The position numbers were made by a program, and so were the translations under genes. Under the pieces are notes generated by a model. That model saw nothing but the letters and a program-made list of their open reading frames with translations. It was not told where the DNA came from and made no database searches. This document shows, piece by piece, positions 24,134 to 32,517 of a stretch of DNA of 64,000 nucleotides (its first letter is position 1; every line of letters begins with the position of its first letter). Source of the stretch: an uncultured Clostridia bacterium (GTDB lineage: Bacteria; Bacillota; Clostridia; Saccharofermentanales; DTU023); the NCBI GenBank assembly GCA_946220865.1, contig CAMJYM010000006.1, positions 38,595-102,594 on the forward strand, read 5' to 3'.

Positions 24134-24733
24134 TTACTGATGAGCATTGCAGATTTGCTCTTCTACCAAATTCTGCAGTATATCGACGCGCAGTTTTTCT
24201 GCAGCTTCCTCGCCCAGCAGCGCGCGCACAATTTCCAGTGCAAAATAAACTGAGGTGGCGGGACCGCGAGCGGTGATCAAGTTGCCATCGCGCCAGACGA
24301 TCTCCTCGCGATACTCCTTGTAGCTGAGGCCTTCCTCGAACCCCGGAAACGAGGTCCCCACACGCCCACGGGTCAGTCCTGCGGCCTCCAGCACGATCGG
24401 CGAGGCGCAAATTGAGCAGATCAGCCCGCCTCGCTCAGCCTGCGTCTGCAGCATGGCAATCACCGTGGGATGATCCCGAAGGGTTTCTGAGCCTGGCAGG
24501 CCTCCAGGAGTAATCAGGGCATCGTAAGTTTTGTCCTTGCACTCAGAAAGCAGGGCGTCGCCCAGAATAACAATGCCATGGGCACCATGGATCTCACGTG
24601 AGCGATTCACCGAGCAAAGCGTGACCTCCACTCCAGCACGGCGCAGGAAATCCACCTGTGTCAAAGCTTCAATCTCTTCGCAGCCATCCGCAGCAAAAAC
24701 CAGAGCCGTCTTCTTAAGTTCATTCTTTTTCAT
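24134..24733 (-). CDS. DJ-1/PfpI-family protein (YajL/ThiJ-like)
   Basis: This 199-residue protein has the DJ-1 flavodoxin-like fold: KKTALVFAADGCEEIEALTQVDFLRRAGVEV at the start, DALITPGGLPG near residue 90, and the nucleophile elbow ICSICASPIVLEAAGL with the reactive Cys near residue 107. The conserved Glu of DGCEEIE that supports it is present. Proposed activities in the family include deglycase and chaperone functions; none can be assigned here. The start is supported by GGAGG before ATG. The 509 bp to dhaK upstream contain only a candidate promoter for dhaK. Confidence 0.9.
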   Translation of the reverse strand: MKKNELKKTALVFAADGCEEIEALTQVDFLRRAGVEVTLCSVNRSREIHGAHGIVILGDALLSECKDKTYDALITPGGLPGSETLRDHPTVIAMLQTQAERGGLICSICASPIVLEAAGLTRGRVGTSFPGFEEGLSYKEYREEIVWRDGNLITARGPATSVYFALEIVRALLGEEAAEKLRVDILQNLVEEQICNAHQ

Positions 24734-25082
24734 ACTATGACCTCCATTGATTTCTGTTCATTTATGCTTATCCTGCACTACATATTTCTCTTATTATGTC
24801 TGAGCTTCTTTTATTCTATAGCATTAGTTCAGCGGAAGCACTTAAACTCCAAGAGCAGATGAATTCACAAATGTATTATCAGGGCTCAGTAAATGCGAGG
24901 GACGCTGCCTTGCATGCTTTGCTTTGATGCAATTTTTCAAAGCTCATCCTCTGAAGGCCCTCATCCATGGCGATATTTTTTGGTAAATTCATCATGTTAT
25001 CCAGGATTTTCTGCAAACTTCAAAAGCCTTTATGTCACATAAAAGATGCGTTGATAAAAACGAATTTTTATTCTAATTTGGC

Positions 25083-25111
25083 TTGACTTTATTTTAATAA
25101 GAGGCAAAAAT
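25083..25111 (+). promoter_or_regulatory. Candidate promoter of the dha operon
   Basis: TTGACT (25083-25088), a 17-bp spacer and AAAAAT (25106-25111) lie about 130 bp before dhaK. The -10 box matches consensus at four of six positions. No terminator-like leader hairpin is seen. Confidence 0.45.
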
Positions 25112-25242
25112 ATTTTTGTGAGTCATCGAACAGATACAGCTGTTCAGCCGCTTTGCGTCACTTTGGTCGGACGGTCAAAAGCTTCATCTCTAAGCACCTG
25201 AGAACGCTTAAGATTTCCCAAAAACAAGAGGAGGAAAAAAAG

Positions 25243-26244
25243 ATGAAAAAACTGATCAACAAAGCAGAAAATGTCGTCGTAGATTGCCTGCATGGCATGG
25301 AACTTGCCCATCCTGACCTTTTGAAGGTCCACTATGAACCCAACTTCATTGTGCGCGCTGACGCGGGAAAGAAGCAAAAAGTAGCCCTTGTTTCCGGCGG
25401 CGGCTCTGGACACGAACCCTTGCATGGCGGCTTTGTGGGTATGGGTATGCTGGATGCGGCCTGTCCCGGCGCGGTCTTTACCTCGCCAACTCCCGATCAG
25501 ATTGAAGCGGCCAGCAGAGCGGCCAATGCGGGTAAAGGTGTCCTGCATATTGTCAAGAACTACACCGGAGATGTGCTGAATTTCCAGATGGCTGCTGATC
25601 TGGTCAGTATGGATGGTATTGAGGTTAAATCGGTGGTGATCGATGATGACGTCGCAGTTAAGGACAGTCTCTACACGGCCGGACGCCGTGGGGTCGGCCT
25701 GACGGTGCTGGCGGAAAAAATCACTGGTGCGGCGGCAGAAGAAGGCCGTTCGCTCGAAGAGGTCGCGGCCATCTGCCAAAAGGTCAATGAAAATGGCCGC
25801 AGTATGGGCATGGCGCTGACACCGTGCACGGTTCCTGAAGCGGGCAAACCGAGTTTTACCCTCGGCGAAGATGAGATGGAAATCGGTATCGGTATTCATG
25901 GCGAACCTGGTCGCGAGCGCATGAAGCTGAAATCCGCAGCTGAAGTTGCTGAACTCCTGACTGAAGCCGTAAGCAGCGATCTGCCTTTTAAGAGCGGTGA
26001 TAAAGTATTGGTGTTCATGAACGGTATGGGTGGCACGCCCTTGATCGAGCTGTATGTCATGTATAACGAAGTCGCGAAAATTCTCCGGAAAAAGGGCATT
26101 GAGGTTGCGCGCAAGCTGGTTGGCCCGTATATCACCTCTTTGGAAATGGCCGGATGCTCCATCACCTTACTTAAACTTGATGATGAACTGACAAAACTCT
26201 GGGATGCACCTGTGCACACAGCTGCTCTCCGCTGGGGAGTGTAA
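25243..26244 (+). CDS. dhaK: Dihydroxyacetone kinase subunit DhaK
   Basis: DhaK binds dihydroxyacetone covalently and passes it to DhaL, which supplies phosphate from a bound ADP recharged by DhaM. The 333-residue protein carries SGGGSGHEPLHGGFVGMGML (substrate site) and the hemiaminal His219 in IGIGIHGEPG. It also has GDKVLVFMNGMGGTP. The start at 25243 follows AAGAGGAGG; upstream in-frame codons from 25153 lack a ribosome binding site and are not conserved in the family. It is the first gene of dhaK-dhaL-dhaM. Confidence 0.96.
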   Translation: MKKLINKAENVVVDCLHGMELAHPDLLKVHYEPNFIVRADAGKKQKVALVSGGGSGHEPLHGGFVGMGMLDAACPGAVFTSPTPDQIEAASRAANAGKGVLHIVKNYTGDVLNFQMAADLVSMDGIEVKSVVIDDDVAVKDSLYTAGRRGVGLTVLAEKITGAAAEEGRSLEEVAAICQKVNENGRSMGMALTPCTVPEAGKPSFTLGEDEMEIGIGIHGEPGRERMKLKSAAEVAELLTEAVSSDLPFKSGDKVLVFMNGMGGTPLIELYVMYNEVAKILRKKGIEVARKLVGPYITSLEMAGCSITLLKLDDELTKLWDAPVHTAALRWGV

Positions 26245-26289
26245 TTTCTTTTAGCCAGGTGTATCACATAGAAAGAGACAAGAACGCTT

Positions 26290-26913
26290 ATGAATGAAGA
26301 GCAATTTATCCGCTGGATAAAGGCCTATGCCAAGATCATTGAAGAACAGAAGGAGCAGCTGACAGATCTGGATCGGGAGATTGGCGATGGTGACCACGGA
26401 GTCAATATGAATCGTGGTTTTGCGGCGGTCGAAAAGAAGCTTGAGTCGGCCCCTGTGGGCGGCCTTGGCGGTATTGCCAAGCTGATTGCTTCGACCCTGA
26501 TCTCAACGGTGGGTGGAGCAAGCGGGCCGCTTTACGGCACTTTTTTCCTTAAAATGGCAATTACCCTGGGGGCAAAAAGCGAGGTGAGCGGTGAAGATTT
26601 GCAGAAGGCCATGGAAGCAGGAGTTCAGGGAATAAAGACCCTCGGTAAATCCGATGAGGGCGAAAAAACCATGCTCGATACCCTTTGCCCGGCGCTCAAA
26701 GCCTTTGAACAGGCGCTGAGTGAATCAAAATCAACCGCAGAAGCCTTTGCCGTTGCCGCTGAAGCAGCGAAATCAGGCATGGAAGCCACCACTCCCATGC
26801 TGGCAAAGAAAGGCCGCGCAAGTTATCTCGGTGAACGCAGTGTGGGACATCAGGATCCGGGAGCGACATCGGCTTATTTTCTGATCAAAAGTGCTGCTGA
26901 AGCCCTGGCTTAA
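26290..26913 (+). CDS. dhaL: Dihydroxyacetone kinase subunit DhaL (nucleotide-binding)
   Basis: This 207-residue all-helical subunit carries the Mg-ADP site: the acidic motif DLDREIGDGDHGVNMNRGF with its three Asp residues, then GGASGPLYGTFFL and GEKTMLDTL. RASYLGERSVGHQDPGATS completes the nucleotide pocket. It acts with DhaK and the PTS-like DhaM. It lies 45 bp after dhaK. A DhaM gene starts about 150 bp downstream, past a weak stem-loop. Confidence 0.96.
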   Translation: MNEEQFIRWIKAYAKIIEEQKEQLTDLDREIGDGDHGVNMNRGFAAVEKKLESAPVGGLGGIAKLIASTLISTVGGASGPLYGTFFLKMAITLGAKSEVSGEDLQKAMEAGVQGIKTLGKSDEGEKTMLDTLCPALKAFEQALSESKSTAEAFAVAAEAAKSGMEATTPMLAKKGRASYLGERSVGHQDPGATSAYFLIKSAAEALA

Positions 26914-27059
26914 TCGAAGCTTATAAAAGGTCCGGTTGCTCATCCTGCGTCGGACCTTTTTCATGGTGAACTAAAGCCTCTTGAGAGCGATTCAAGTGGC
27001 CTGTTAAAAGCTCCTTTTTTCTTGGGGCCTATGTTTGTATGGGAGAAGAGGTGTCAGGA

Positions 27060-29864
27060 ATGATCGGTATTGTTCTCGTTTCGCACAGTTACGCTCTTGC
27101 TGAGGGAGCCAAAGAGCTCTGTCGGACGATGGCCGGAGCGGAGCTTAAAATTGCGGCTGCCGGTGGCCTGGATGATGACTCGGCTGTGGATAAACATACT
27201 CTCGGAACAGATCCCATGAAAATATTGGCCGCTATACAGGAGGTTTATTCGGAAGATGGTGTGCTGATTTTCGCGGATATGGGCAGCGCCCTGCTGTCCT
27301 CGGATTTTGCACTGCAGTTATTAACGGAGGAAGAGCAAAAGCATGTGCTCATTTCAGATGCGCCTTTTATCGAAGGGGCTGTCACTGCCGCTGTTCAGGC
27401 ACGTATGAACACCCCGCTGCCGCAAATCCTGAAGGAGCTCAAGCAGGCTCTGCTGCCCAAGCAGGCGCAGCTTGGCAGAGAAGAAAACTCTGTCGCCCAG
27501 GAGGACAGTGCGGAGCAGGCTCAAAACAGCGCAGAAGCAGATCAAGCAGATCACGCAGATAGTACAAAGCCTGAAAGAGCAGAGGCTGAAAAAGGGGATG
27601 GCAGCAGCCTCAAGCTCTGCCTGAAAATAAAAAATGCGCTGGGCATTCATGCCCGCCCGGCGGCAAAAATTGTGACACTGGCCGGCTCCTTCTCTGACTT
27701 GACTCTCCTCGTCAGAAGGATTCCGAGCGATAAAGCACCGGTCAACTGCCGCAGCCTTAATTCATTGACCTTATTGGGGCTGCGCAAGGATGAGGCGATC
27801 GAGTTTATCTTAAGCGGGGCCGATGCAGCCGTAGGCCTCGAGGCTCTCCGTGCTCTCGCAGCCGCTGGTTTTGGTGACGGCGTGAGCGAAGCAGCCATTG
27901 AGCTGGTGAATGTCAGCCTGGGCGGTGAGGATAAAGTTGACGTAGAAGTGACAGGCGGGAGCTGCAAAGATGGATTAGAAGAGATGAAAAATGAGGCTAT
28001 ACAAGCCTCAGAGAAAGACGTCCTGACAAGATGTGATCGTGGCGAAGGCAGGGTGGGAGTTCCGCTCCCGGATGAAGCAAAAAAAGCGTCGTCCACTCCC
28101 TTCACCCCGGAGGAGCTCAGTCAGAGAAAAGAACTCCGGGGACTCTGCGCCTCGGCAGGTATCGCCGTTGGTCCGGCTTTCTTCCTGAAAAAAAGAGGCT
28201 TCCAGGGTCATTTCCCTCTTGCATCGGGGACGATGGGAGGGGATTCAGGCTCTCTCCAGGGACTTGAGAAAAAAGTAGCAGAGAAGCTTGATCCACGGGA
28301 AGAATGGACGCGTTTTCAGCTTGCCTCAGGCCGGGCCAAAGAGCAAATCGCGGCGAAAAAGAAAATAATTGAAATGAACTCCGGGGCAAATGCGGCGGCC
28401 ATCTTCGATGCTCATCTGCTGATTCTGGAGGATCCTCTCCTGTTGGAAGAGGTCAGATCTAAGATTGAAGGAGGGCTGTCAGCTGCCGCAGCTTGGGACA
28501 GACAGATGCAAGATCTGGAGGCCTCCTACAGTCAAAATGAAAGCGCCATTATTCGTGAACGCACGGCGGATATTCGTGATCTGCGCTCGTGCCTTCTGCA
28601 ATTTCTGCTCAGAGATCTTCCTGACGAAAGCCCGAGCAAAATCTCTTGCACAGAACAGATGACAGGGAAAAACCAACGAGCTGAAGGTCCGGAAGGCGGG
28701 GGCATACTGCTTGCCGAGCTTCTTGGACCGGGAGAGGTCGCGGCCTTAGATAAAAACTTTGTCCGCGGCATCTGCACTGTTGAAGGCAGTGCCAGTTCAC
28801 ATGCCGCTGTCATTGCCCGTTCTCTGGGGATTCCCGCACTTATGGGTCTGGGTCCCGAACTCCTGCGTATTCCTGAAGGCTGCCCGCTGCTCATGGACGC
28901 AGAAGCTGGGGTCTTATATCTGTCTGCGGACGACGAGATTGTACAACGTTTAGAGCAAAAGAAGGCTGCGGAGGATCTGGAAACACAAGAGGCTGAGCAC
29001 CTGCGCGAGCTTCCGGCCATCACAAAAAGCGGGAGGAGAATTGAAATCTTCGCTAATATCGGCAGTGCAGAGGATGCGCGCCGCGCTGTGGAAAAAGGAG
29101 CGGAAGGGGTGGGCCTCCTGCGCACAGAGTTCATTTACCTCAGGCGCAGCAGCGCGCCGGATGAAGAGGAACAGCTGGCGATCTACACGGAGATTGCCAG
29201 GGCTCTCGATGGTCGTCCCCTCACCGTGCGTACGCTCGATGCGGGCGGAGATAAACCCTTGCCCTATTTGCATCTCCCTGAAGAGAGCAATCCCTTTCTG
29301 GGTTATCGGGCCATACGCATTTGTCTTAAAGAGACAGAACTCTTTCGCACGCAGCTGCGAGCTATTTTGCGCACAGCTGCCGCGTATCCACTGCGCCTGA
29401 TGTTCCCGATGATAGCCAGCCTGGATGAACTTCGGGAGGCAAAAAAACAGCTCACACTGGCCGGAGAAGAGCTGAAGGATCGCGGCCTGCCGCTTCCGGA
29501 AAAGCTTCCTGTCGGCATGATGATCGAAATACCTTCAGCGGCCCTCCTGGCTGAGGACCTTGCCCGCGAAGTGGATTTCTTTTCTATTGGGACTAACGAT
29601 CTGACGCAATATACCTTGGCTGCTGAAAGGGGCAATCAGGAGGTTTCCGGCCTCTATACTCCGCGTCATCCGGCGGTGCTGAAACTTATTCGCAACACGG
29701 TTGAGGGTGCCCACAAAGTGGGGATAAGTGTTGCCGTTTGCGGTGAATTTGCCGCAGATCCGGAAGGCAGTCAAATTCTTGTCGACATGGGAGTAGATGA
29801 ACTCAGTGTCAACCCGATAGCGATTCCAAGGGTCAAGCAAAATGTTCGCCGTTTACACTCATAA
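27060..29864 (+). CDS. dhaM: PTS-type dihydroxyacetone phosphotransferase DhaM fused to HPr and complete enzyme I
   Basis: The 934-residue fusion has three phosphocarrier domains. EIIA-Man-like DhaM comes first, with His9 in LVSHSYALAEG and FADMGSALLSS. After a charged linker (about 135-180) comes HPr, with His197 in GIHARPAA. The last is enzyme I from about residue 358, with phospho-His581 in GSASSHAAVIARSLGIPALMG. It continues through the full PEP-binding barrel (DAGGDKPLPYL, FSIGTNDLTQYTLAAER, VAVCGEFA with Cys894). E. coli DhaM (472 residues) keeps only an N-terminal part of enzyme I, so this protein could take phosphate from PEP unaided. The start at 27060 is preferred because GAAGAGG lies eight bases upstream; 27039 would place that motif inside the gene. 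Linkers of low complexity separate the domains. Confidence 0.92.
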   Translation: MIGIVLVSHSYALAEGAKELCRTMAGAELKIAAAGGLDDDSAVDKHTLGTDPMKILAAIQEVYSEDGVLIFADMGSALLSSDFALQLLTEEEQKHVLISDAPFIEGAVTAAVQARMNTPLPQILKELKQALLPKQAQLGREENSVAQEDSAEQAQNSAEADQADHADSTKPERAEAEKGDGSSLKLCLKIKNALGIHARPAAKIVTLAGSFSDLTLLVRRIPSDKAPVNCRSLNSLTLLGLRKDEAIEFILSGADAAVGLEALRALAAAGFGDGVSEAAIELVNVSLGGEDKVDVEVTGGSCKDGLEEMKNEAIQASEKDVLTRCDRGEGRVGVPLPDEAKKASSTPFTPEELSQRKELRGLCASAGIAVGPAFFLKKRGFQGHFPLASGTMGGDSGSLQGLEKKVAEKLDPREEWTRFQLASGRAKEQIAAKKKIIEMNSGANAAAIFDAHLLILEDPLLLEEVRSKIEGGLSAAAAWDRQMQDLEASYSQNESAIIRERTADIRDLRSCLLQFLLRDLPDESPSKISCTEQMTGKNQRAEGPEGGGILLAELLGPGEVAALDKNFVRGICTVEGSASSHAAVIARSLGIPALMGLGPELLRIPEGCPLLMDAEAGVLYLSADDEIVQRLEQKKAAEDLETQEAEHLRELPAITKSGRRIEIFANIGSAEDARRAVEKGAEGVGLLRTEFIYLRRSSAPDEEEQLAIYTEIARALDGRPLTVRTLDAGGDKPLPYLHLPEESNPFLGYRAIRICLKETELFRTQLRAILRTAAAYPLRLMFPMIASLDELREAKKQLTLAGEELKDRGLPLPEKLPVGMMIEIPSAALLAEDLAREVDFFSIGTNDLTQYTLAAERGNQEVSGLYTPRHPAVLKLIRNTVEGAHKVGISVAVCGEFAADPEGSQILVDMGVDELSVNPIAIPRVKQNVRRLHS

Positions 29865-30039
29865 TCATTGAAAAGGAGCTTGCGCAAAGGGCTTTTGCCC
29901 TTACGATGGTTCCCTCTTCTCTGTAACGATCATTACGCCATGGAGTACCCGTTCTATGGCAAAATAAAAATAACCTTTTACATTCATGTCACTGACACGG
30001 AATGGTGGTAGTCGTTTCACTAAGATTCAATAGCAAGAA

Positions 30040-30060
30040 GTGTCGATTTCGGATCGACAC
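30040..30060 (+). repeat. Inverted repeat 1 in the peroxiredoxin leader
   Basis: GTGTCGAT (30040-30047) pairs with ATCGACAC (30053-30060) across TTCGG. It is repeated in similar form 40 bp downstream. Confidence 0.75.
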
Positions 30061-30070
30061 AAACACAATA

Positions 30071-30109
30071 AGAAAGGAGTGTCGATCTCAGGATCGACGA
30101 AACAGTATG
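30071..30109 (+). promoter_or_regulatory. Hairpin between ribosome binding site and start codon of the peroxiredoxin gene
   Basis: AGAAAGGAG (30071-30079) is the best ribosome binding site but lies 27 bases before the ATG at 30107. The gap contains inverted repeat 2: GTCGAT (30081-30086) and ATCGAC (30093-30098). If this folds, the effective spacing falls to about 8-9 bases, so translation may depend on the hairpin. Confidence 0.5.
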
Positions 30110-30673
30110 TCATCCCTTATTTCTCAGAGTTTTCCGGAATTTAAGCTTTCTGCTTTTCATGAGAATGAAATTAAGCAGATCGAACGAAAGGACATTCTAG
30201 GCCACTGGTCGATTTTCTTTTTCTACCCTGCAGATTTTACCTTTGTCTGTCCTACTGAGTTAAGTGAATTAGCTGATCGTTATGATGAATTCAAAAAGTG
30301 TGGCGCGGAGATTTATTCCGTCTCCTGTGACACCGTTTATGTTCACAAAGCCTGGATGGATAGCTCCGAAAGGATTCGCAAAATTCGTTATCCGATGATT
30401 GGCGACCCACTTGCCATTTTGCCAAAGGCGCTGAATGTCTTTAACGAACAAGCCGGAACAGCCTATCGCGCTAGTTTTATCGTGAACCCCGAGGGCAATA
30501 TTGTAGCCTACGAAGTGCACGATGACGGCATTGGCCGCAGTGCAACAGAACTATTACGAAAACTGGAAGCGGCAAATTTTGTCCATGAACACGGAGATCA
30601 GGTCTGCCCGGCAAACTGGCATCCGGGTGAAGAGACCCTTAAACCCAGCCTTGATCTGGTTGGATTGCTTTAA
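30107..30673 (+). CDS. Peroxiredoxin (AhpC-type 2-Cys)
   Basis: This 188-residue peroxidase reduces H2O2 and organic peroxides. The peroxidatic Cys is in FFYPADFTFVCPTELSELADRYDEF (about residue 48) and the resolving Cys in HGDQVCPANWHPGEETLKPS (about residue 167). Prx catalytic Thr and Arg are present in PTE and the IGRSATELLR region. No AhpF-like reductase lies nearby, so the electron donor is unknown. The start at 30107 matches the family; the ribosome binding site is separated from it by a hairpin. It is followed by a strong stem-loop and then the converging glycerol-3-phosphate operon. Confidence 0.94.
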   Translation: MSSLISQSFPEFKLSAFHENEIKQIERKDILGHWSIFFFYPADFTFVCPTELSELADRYDEFKKCGAEIYSVSCDTVYVHKAWMDSSERIRKIRYPMIGDPLAILPKALNVFNEQAGTAYRASFIVNPEGNIVAYEVHDDGIGRSATELLRKLEAANFVHEHGDQVCPANWHPGEETLKPSLDLVGLL

Positions 30674-30770
30674 GCAAGAAGGGAACGAAGAGTGTCGGCC
30701 GGCTGCGCACGGTGAATTTGCTCAAACCATTGCAGAATAATCTCGGAAGAACCATCTCAGATAAACATTC

Positions 30771-30804
30771 CAAAGGGGGCGCCTCTTTTTGAGGCGCCCC
30801 TTTG
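30771..30804. terminator. Stem-loop between the peroxiredoxin gene and the glp oxidation operon
   Basis: CAAAGGGGGCGCCTC and GAGGCGCCCCTTTG (30771-30804) form a near-perfect stem with a loop of T. It lies between converging genes and probably terminates both. Confidence 0.75.
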
Positions 30805-30835
30805 AAATGGAGTGTCTATGTTAGACGGACCAGGA

Positions 30836-31186
30836 TCAGCGGCTAATGTCCCGCGTGACAATCAGGGAGGCATCAGTCCCGGCAATATCAGCACAAAGTA
30901 CCTGGCCGATGTGCACCGGAGCCTTTGCACTGAGCTGGTTGACAACAGCCATGACGTCCATAATTTTAGCTTTGGGAATGGGTCGGTCTGTTTTGACCGG
31001 GCAGCGGCACAGCTGCTCGCTCTGCAGTTTTACTGTGGAGCAGACCACGCGCGTGGGATTACGAAGCTCGTTACGGCCATAAACCGCACCCTTTTCGCAG
31101 CCGTTTCCTGTAACCTGAAAACTTTCTTCATCCACATGAAGGTGGCAGCCCCGGGGGCAGACGATACAAATCAGTTCTTTTTTCAT
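30836..31186 (-). CDS. DUF1667 protein of the glycerol-3-phosphate oxidation operon
   Basis: This 116-residue protein matches the DUF1667 family. It has an N-terminal cysteine cluster (CIVCPRGCHLHVD) plus C in GNGCEKGAVYG and further Cys (VVCSTV, LCRCPVKT), suggesting metal or FeS binding. In many Bacillota it accompanies a GlpA-like and a GlpB-like flavoprotein and is thought to act as the small electron-transfer partner. It overlaps the upstream gene by four bases (ATGA). It is the last gene of the minus-strand operon. Confidence 0.9.
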   Translation of the reverse strand: MKKELICIVCPRGCHLHVDEESFQVTGNGCEKGAVYGRNELRNPTRVVCSTVKLQSEQLCRCPVKTDRPIPKAKIMDVMAVVNQLSAKAPVHIGQVLCADIAGTDASLIVTRDISR

Positions 31187-32517
31187 GACAGCTCCTCCAC
31201 TGAGACCTTAAGATTCCGGCCAGACATTTTTTTCAGCAGAACCGCGGGGACTGAAACATTTTCCATTTCGCCGGGGGCCATGTAAGGACGCTTGTAAGCG
31301 GCGATTTTATTGCCCGCCTCATCGCGGAAAACGATTTGCATGGGATCTGTGTAAATCTGACGGACCCGGAAGAAAACGCGAACATTTTTATCGACCTGTT
31401 CCAGCCTGATATGCTGGGGTACGGTATAGCCGATATGCGAATCTGTGCTGAGCTCAATAATGGTCTGCGAGTCGTTTGCATCCGACTCGGTTTGACTTTC
31501 CTTATCCTTATCTTTCGTTGCAAAGGCCGCGGCAGCTTTTCCGGCTGCGAGCGCTTCTTCGGTCACGTAGTCGACAAGGTCGTGGACGTGGAGAACATTA
31601 CCGCAGGCAAAGATACCTTTCTCTGACGTTTCGCCATTTTCGTAAACGCAGGGTCCCGAAGTGTGTGGATCAATCTTGACGCCTGTCGCCCGGCTCAGTT
31701 CGTTTTCAGGAATGAGGCCGACAGAGAGCAGAACGGTATCGACATCGTAATCGACTTCAGTACCGGGGATGGGCTTCATGTGCTCGTCAACTTCCTGAAC
31801 GGTAACCCCCTCGACGCGTTTTTTTCCGCGGATGTCCGTGATCGTATGCGAGAGGTAGAGGGGAATATTAAAGTCCTGCAGGCACTGCACGATATTGCGT
31901 GTGAGTCCGCCGGAGTAAGGCATGACCTCGACGCAGGCGACGACTTTTGCCCCCTCCAGAGTGAGACGGCGGGCCATGATCAGGCCGATATCTCCGGAAC
32001 CGAGGATAATCACGCGTTTCCCGACCATGTGGCCTTCAATATTGACGTAGAGCTGCGCCTGACCGGCGTTGATGATGCCGGCAGCACGGGTACCGGGAAT
32101 TTGGATCTGCATGCGTGTACGTTCGCGGCAGCCCATGGCCAGGACCAGCGCTTTAGTGCGCAGAACACGATAACCATCACTTTTGGACATCATGTGTACC
32201 ATACGCCATTCATCACTGTTGTCGATATTCAGCACCATCGTATCGAGCGCCGTCTCGATGGTGGTTCCTTTCAACTGGTCGATAAATCTGGCCGCATATT
32301 CAGGACCAGTCAGCTCCTCACCAAAATGGTGGAGACCGAAGCCATTGTGGATGCACTGATTGAGAATACCGCCAAGACAGTCGGCACGCTCGACAATAAG
32401 AATTTTTCTAAGACCTGCCTCGTAGGCGCCGATGGCGGCCGCGAGCCCGGCAGGACCGCCTCCCACGACGATCAGTTCATATTCCGGAAATCCTGCTGAA
32501 TGTTGAACCTGCTTCAT
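31183..32517 (-). CDS. FAD/NAD(P)-dependent oxidoreductase, GlpB-like partner of anaerobic glycerol-3-P dehydrogenase
   Basis: This 444-residue flavoprotein belongs to the pyridine nucleotide-disulfide oxidoreductase-like group. FAD motif: YELIVVGGGPAGLAAAIGAYEAGLRKILIVER. Then DCLGGILNQCIHNGFGL, a second dinucleotide motif (GKRVIILGSGDIGLIMARRLTLEGAKVV) and GIFACGNVLHVHDLVD. Near residue 360 a charged stretch (KDKDKESQTESDANDS) interrupts the domain. It probably shuttles electrons between the GlpA-like protein and an acceptor or NAD. The start at 32517 overlaps the preceding stop as ATGA, with GAGGAGG upstream; the 32559 start lies inside the neighbour. Confidence 0.88.
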   Translation of the reverse strand: MKQVQHSAGFPEYELIVVGGGPAGLAAAIGAYEAGLRKILIVERADCLGGILNQCIHNGFGLHHFGEELTGPEYAARFIDQLKGTTIETALDTMVLNIDNSDEWRMVHMMSKSDGYRVLRTKALVLAMGCRERTRMQIQIPGTRAAGIINAGQAQLYVNIEGHMVGKRVIILGSGDIGLIMARRLTLEGAKVVACVEVMPYSGGLTRNIVQCLQDFNIPLYLSHTITDIRGKKRVEGVTVQEVDEHMKPIPGTEVDYDVDTVLLSVGLIPENELSRATGVKIDPHTSGPCVYENGETSEKGIFACGNVLHVHDLVDYVTEEALAAGKAAAAFATKDKDKESQTESDANDSQTIIELSTDSHIGYTVPQHIRLEQVDKNVRVFFRVRQIYTDPMQIVFRDEAGNKIAAYKRPYMAPGEMENVSVPAVLLKKMSGRNLKVSVEELS

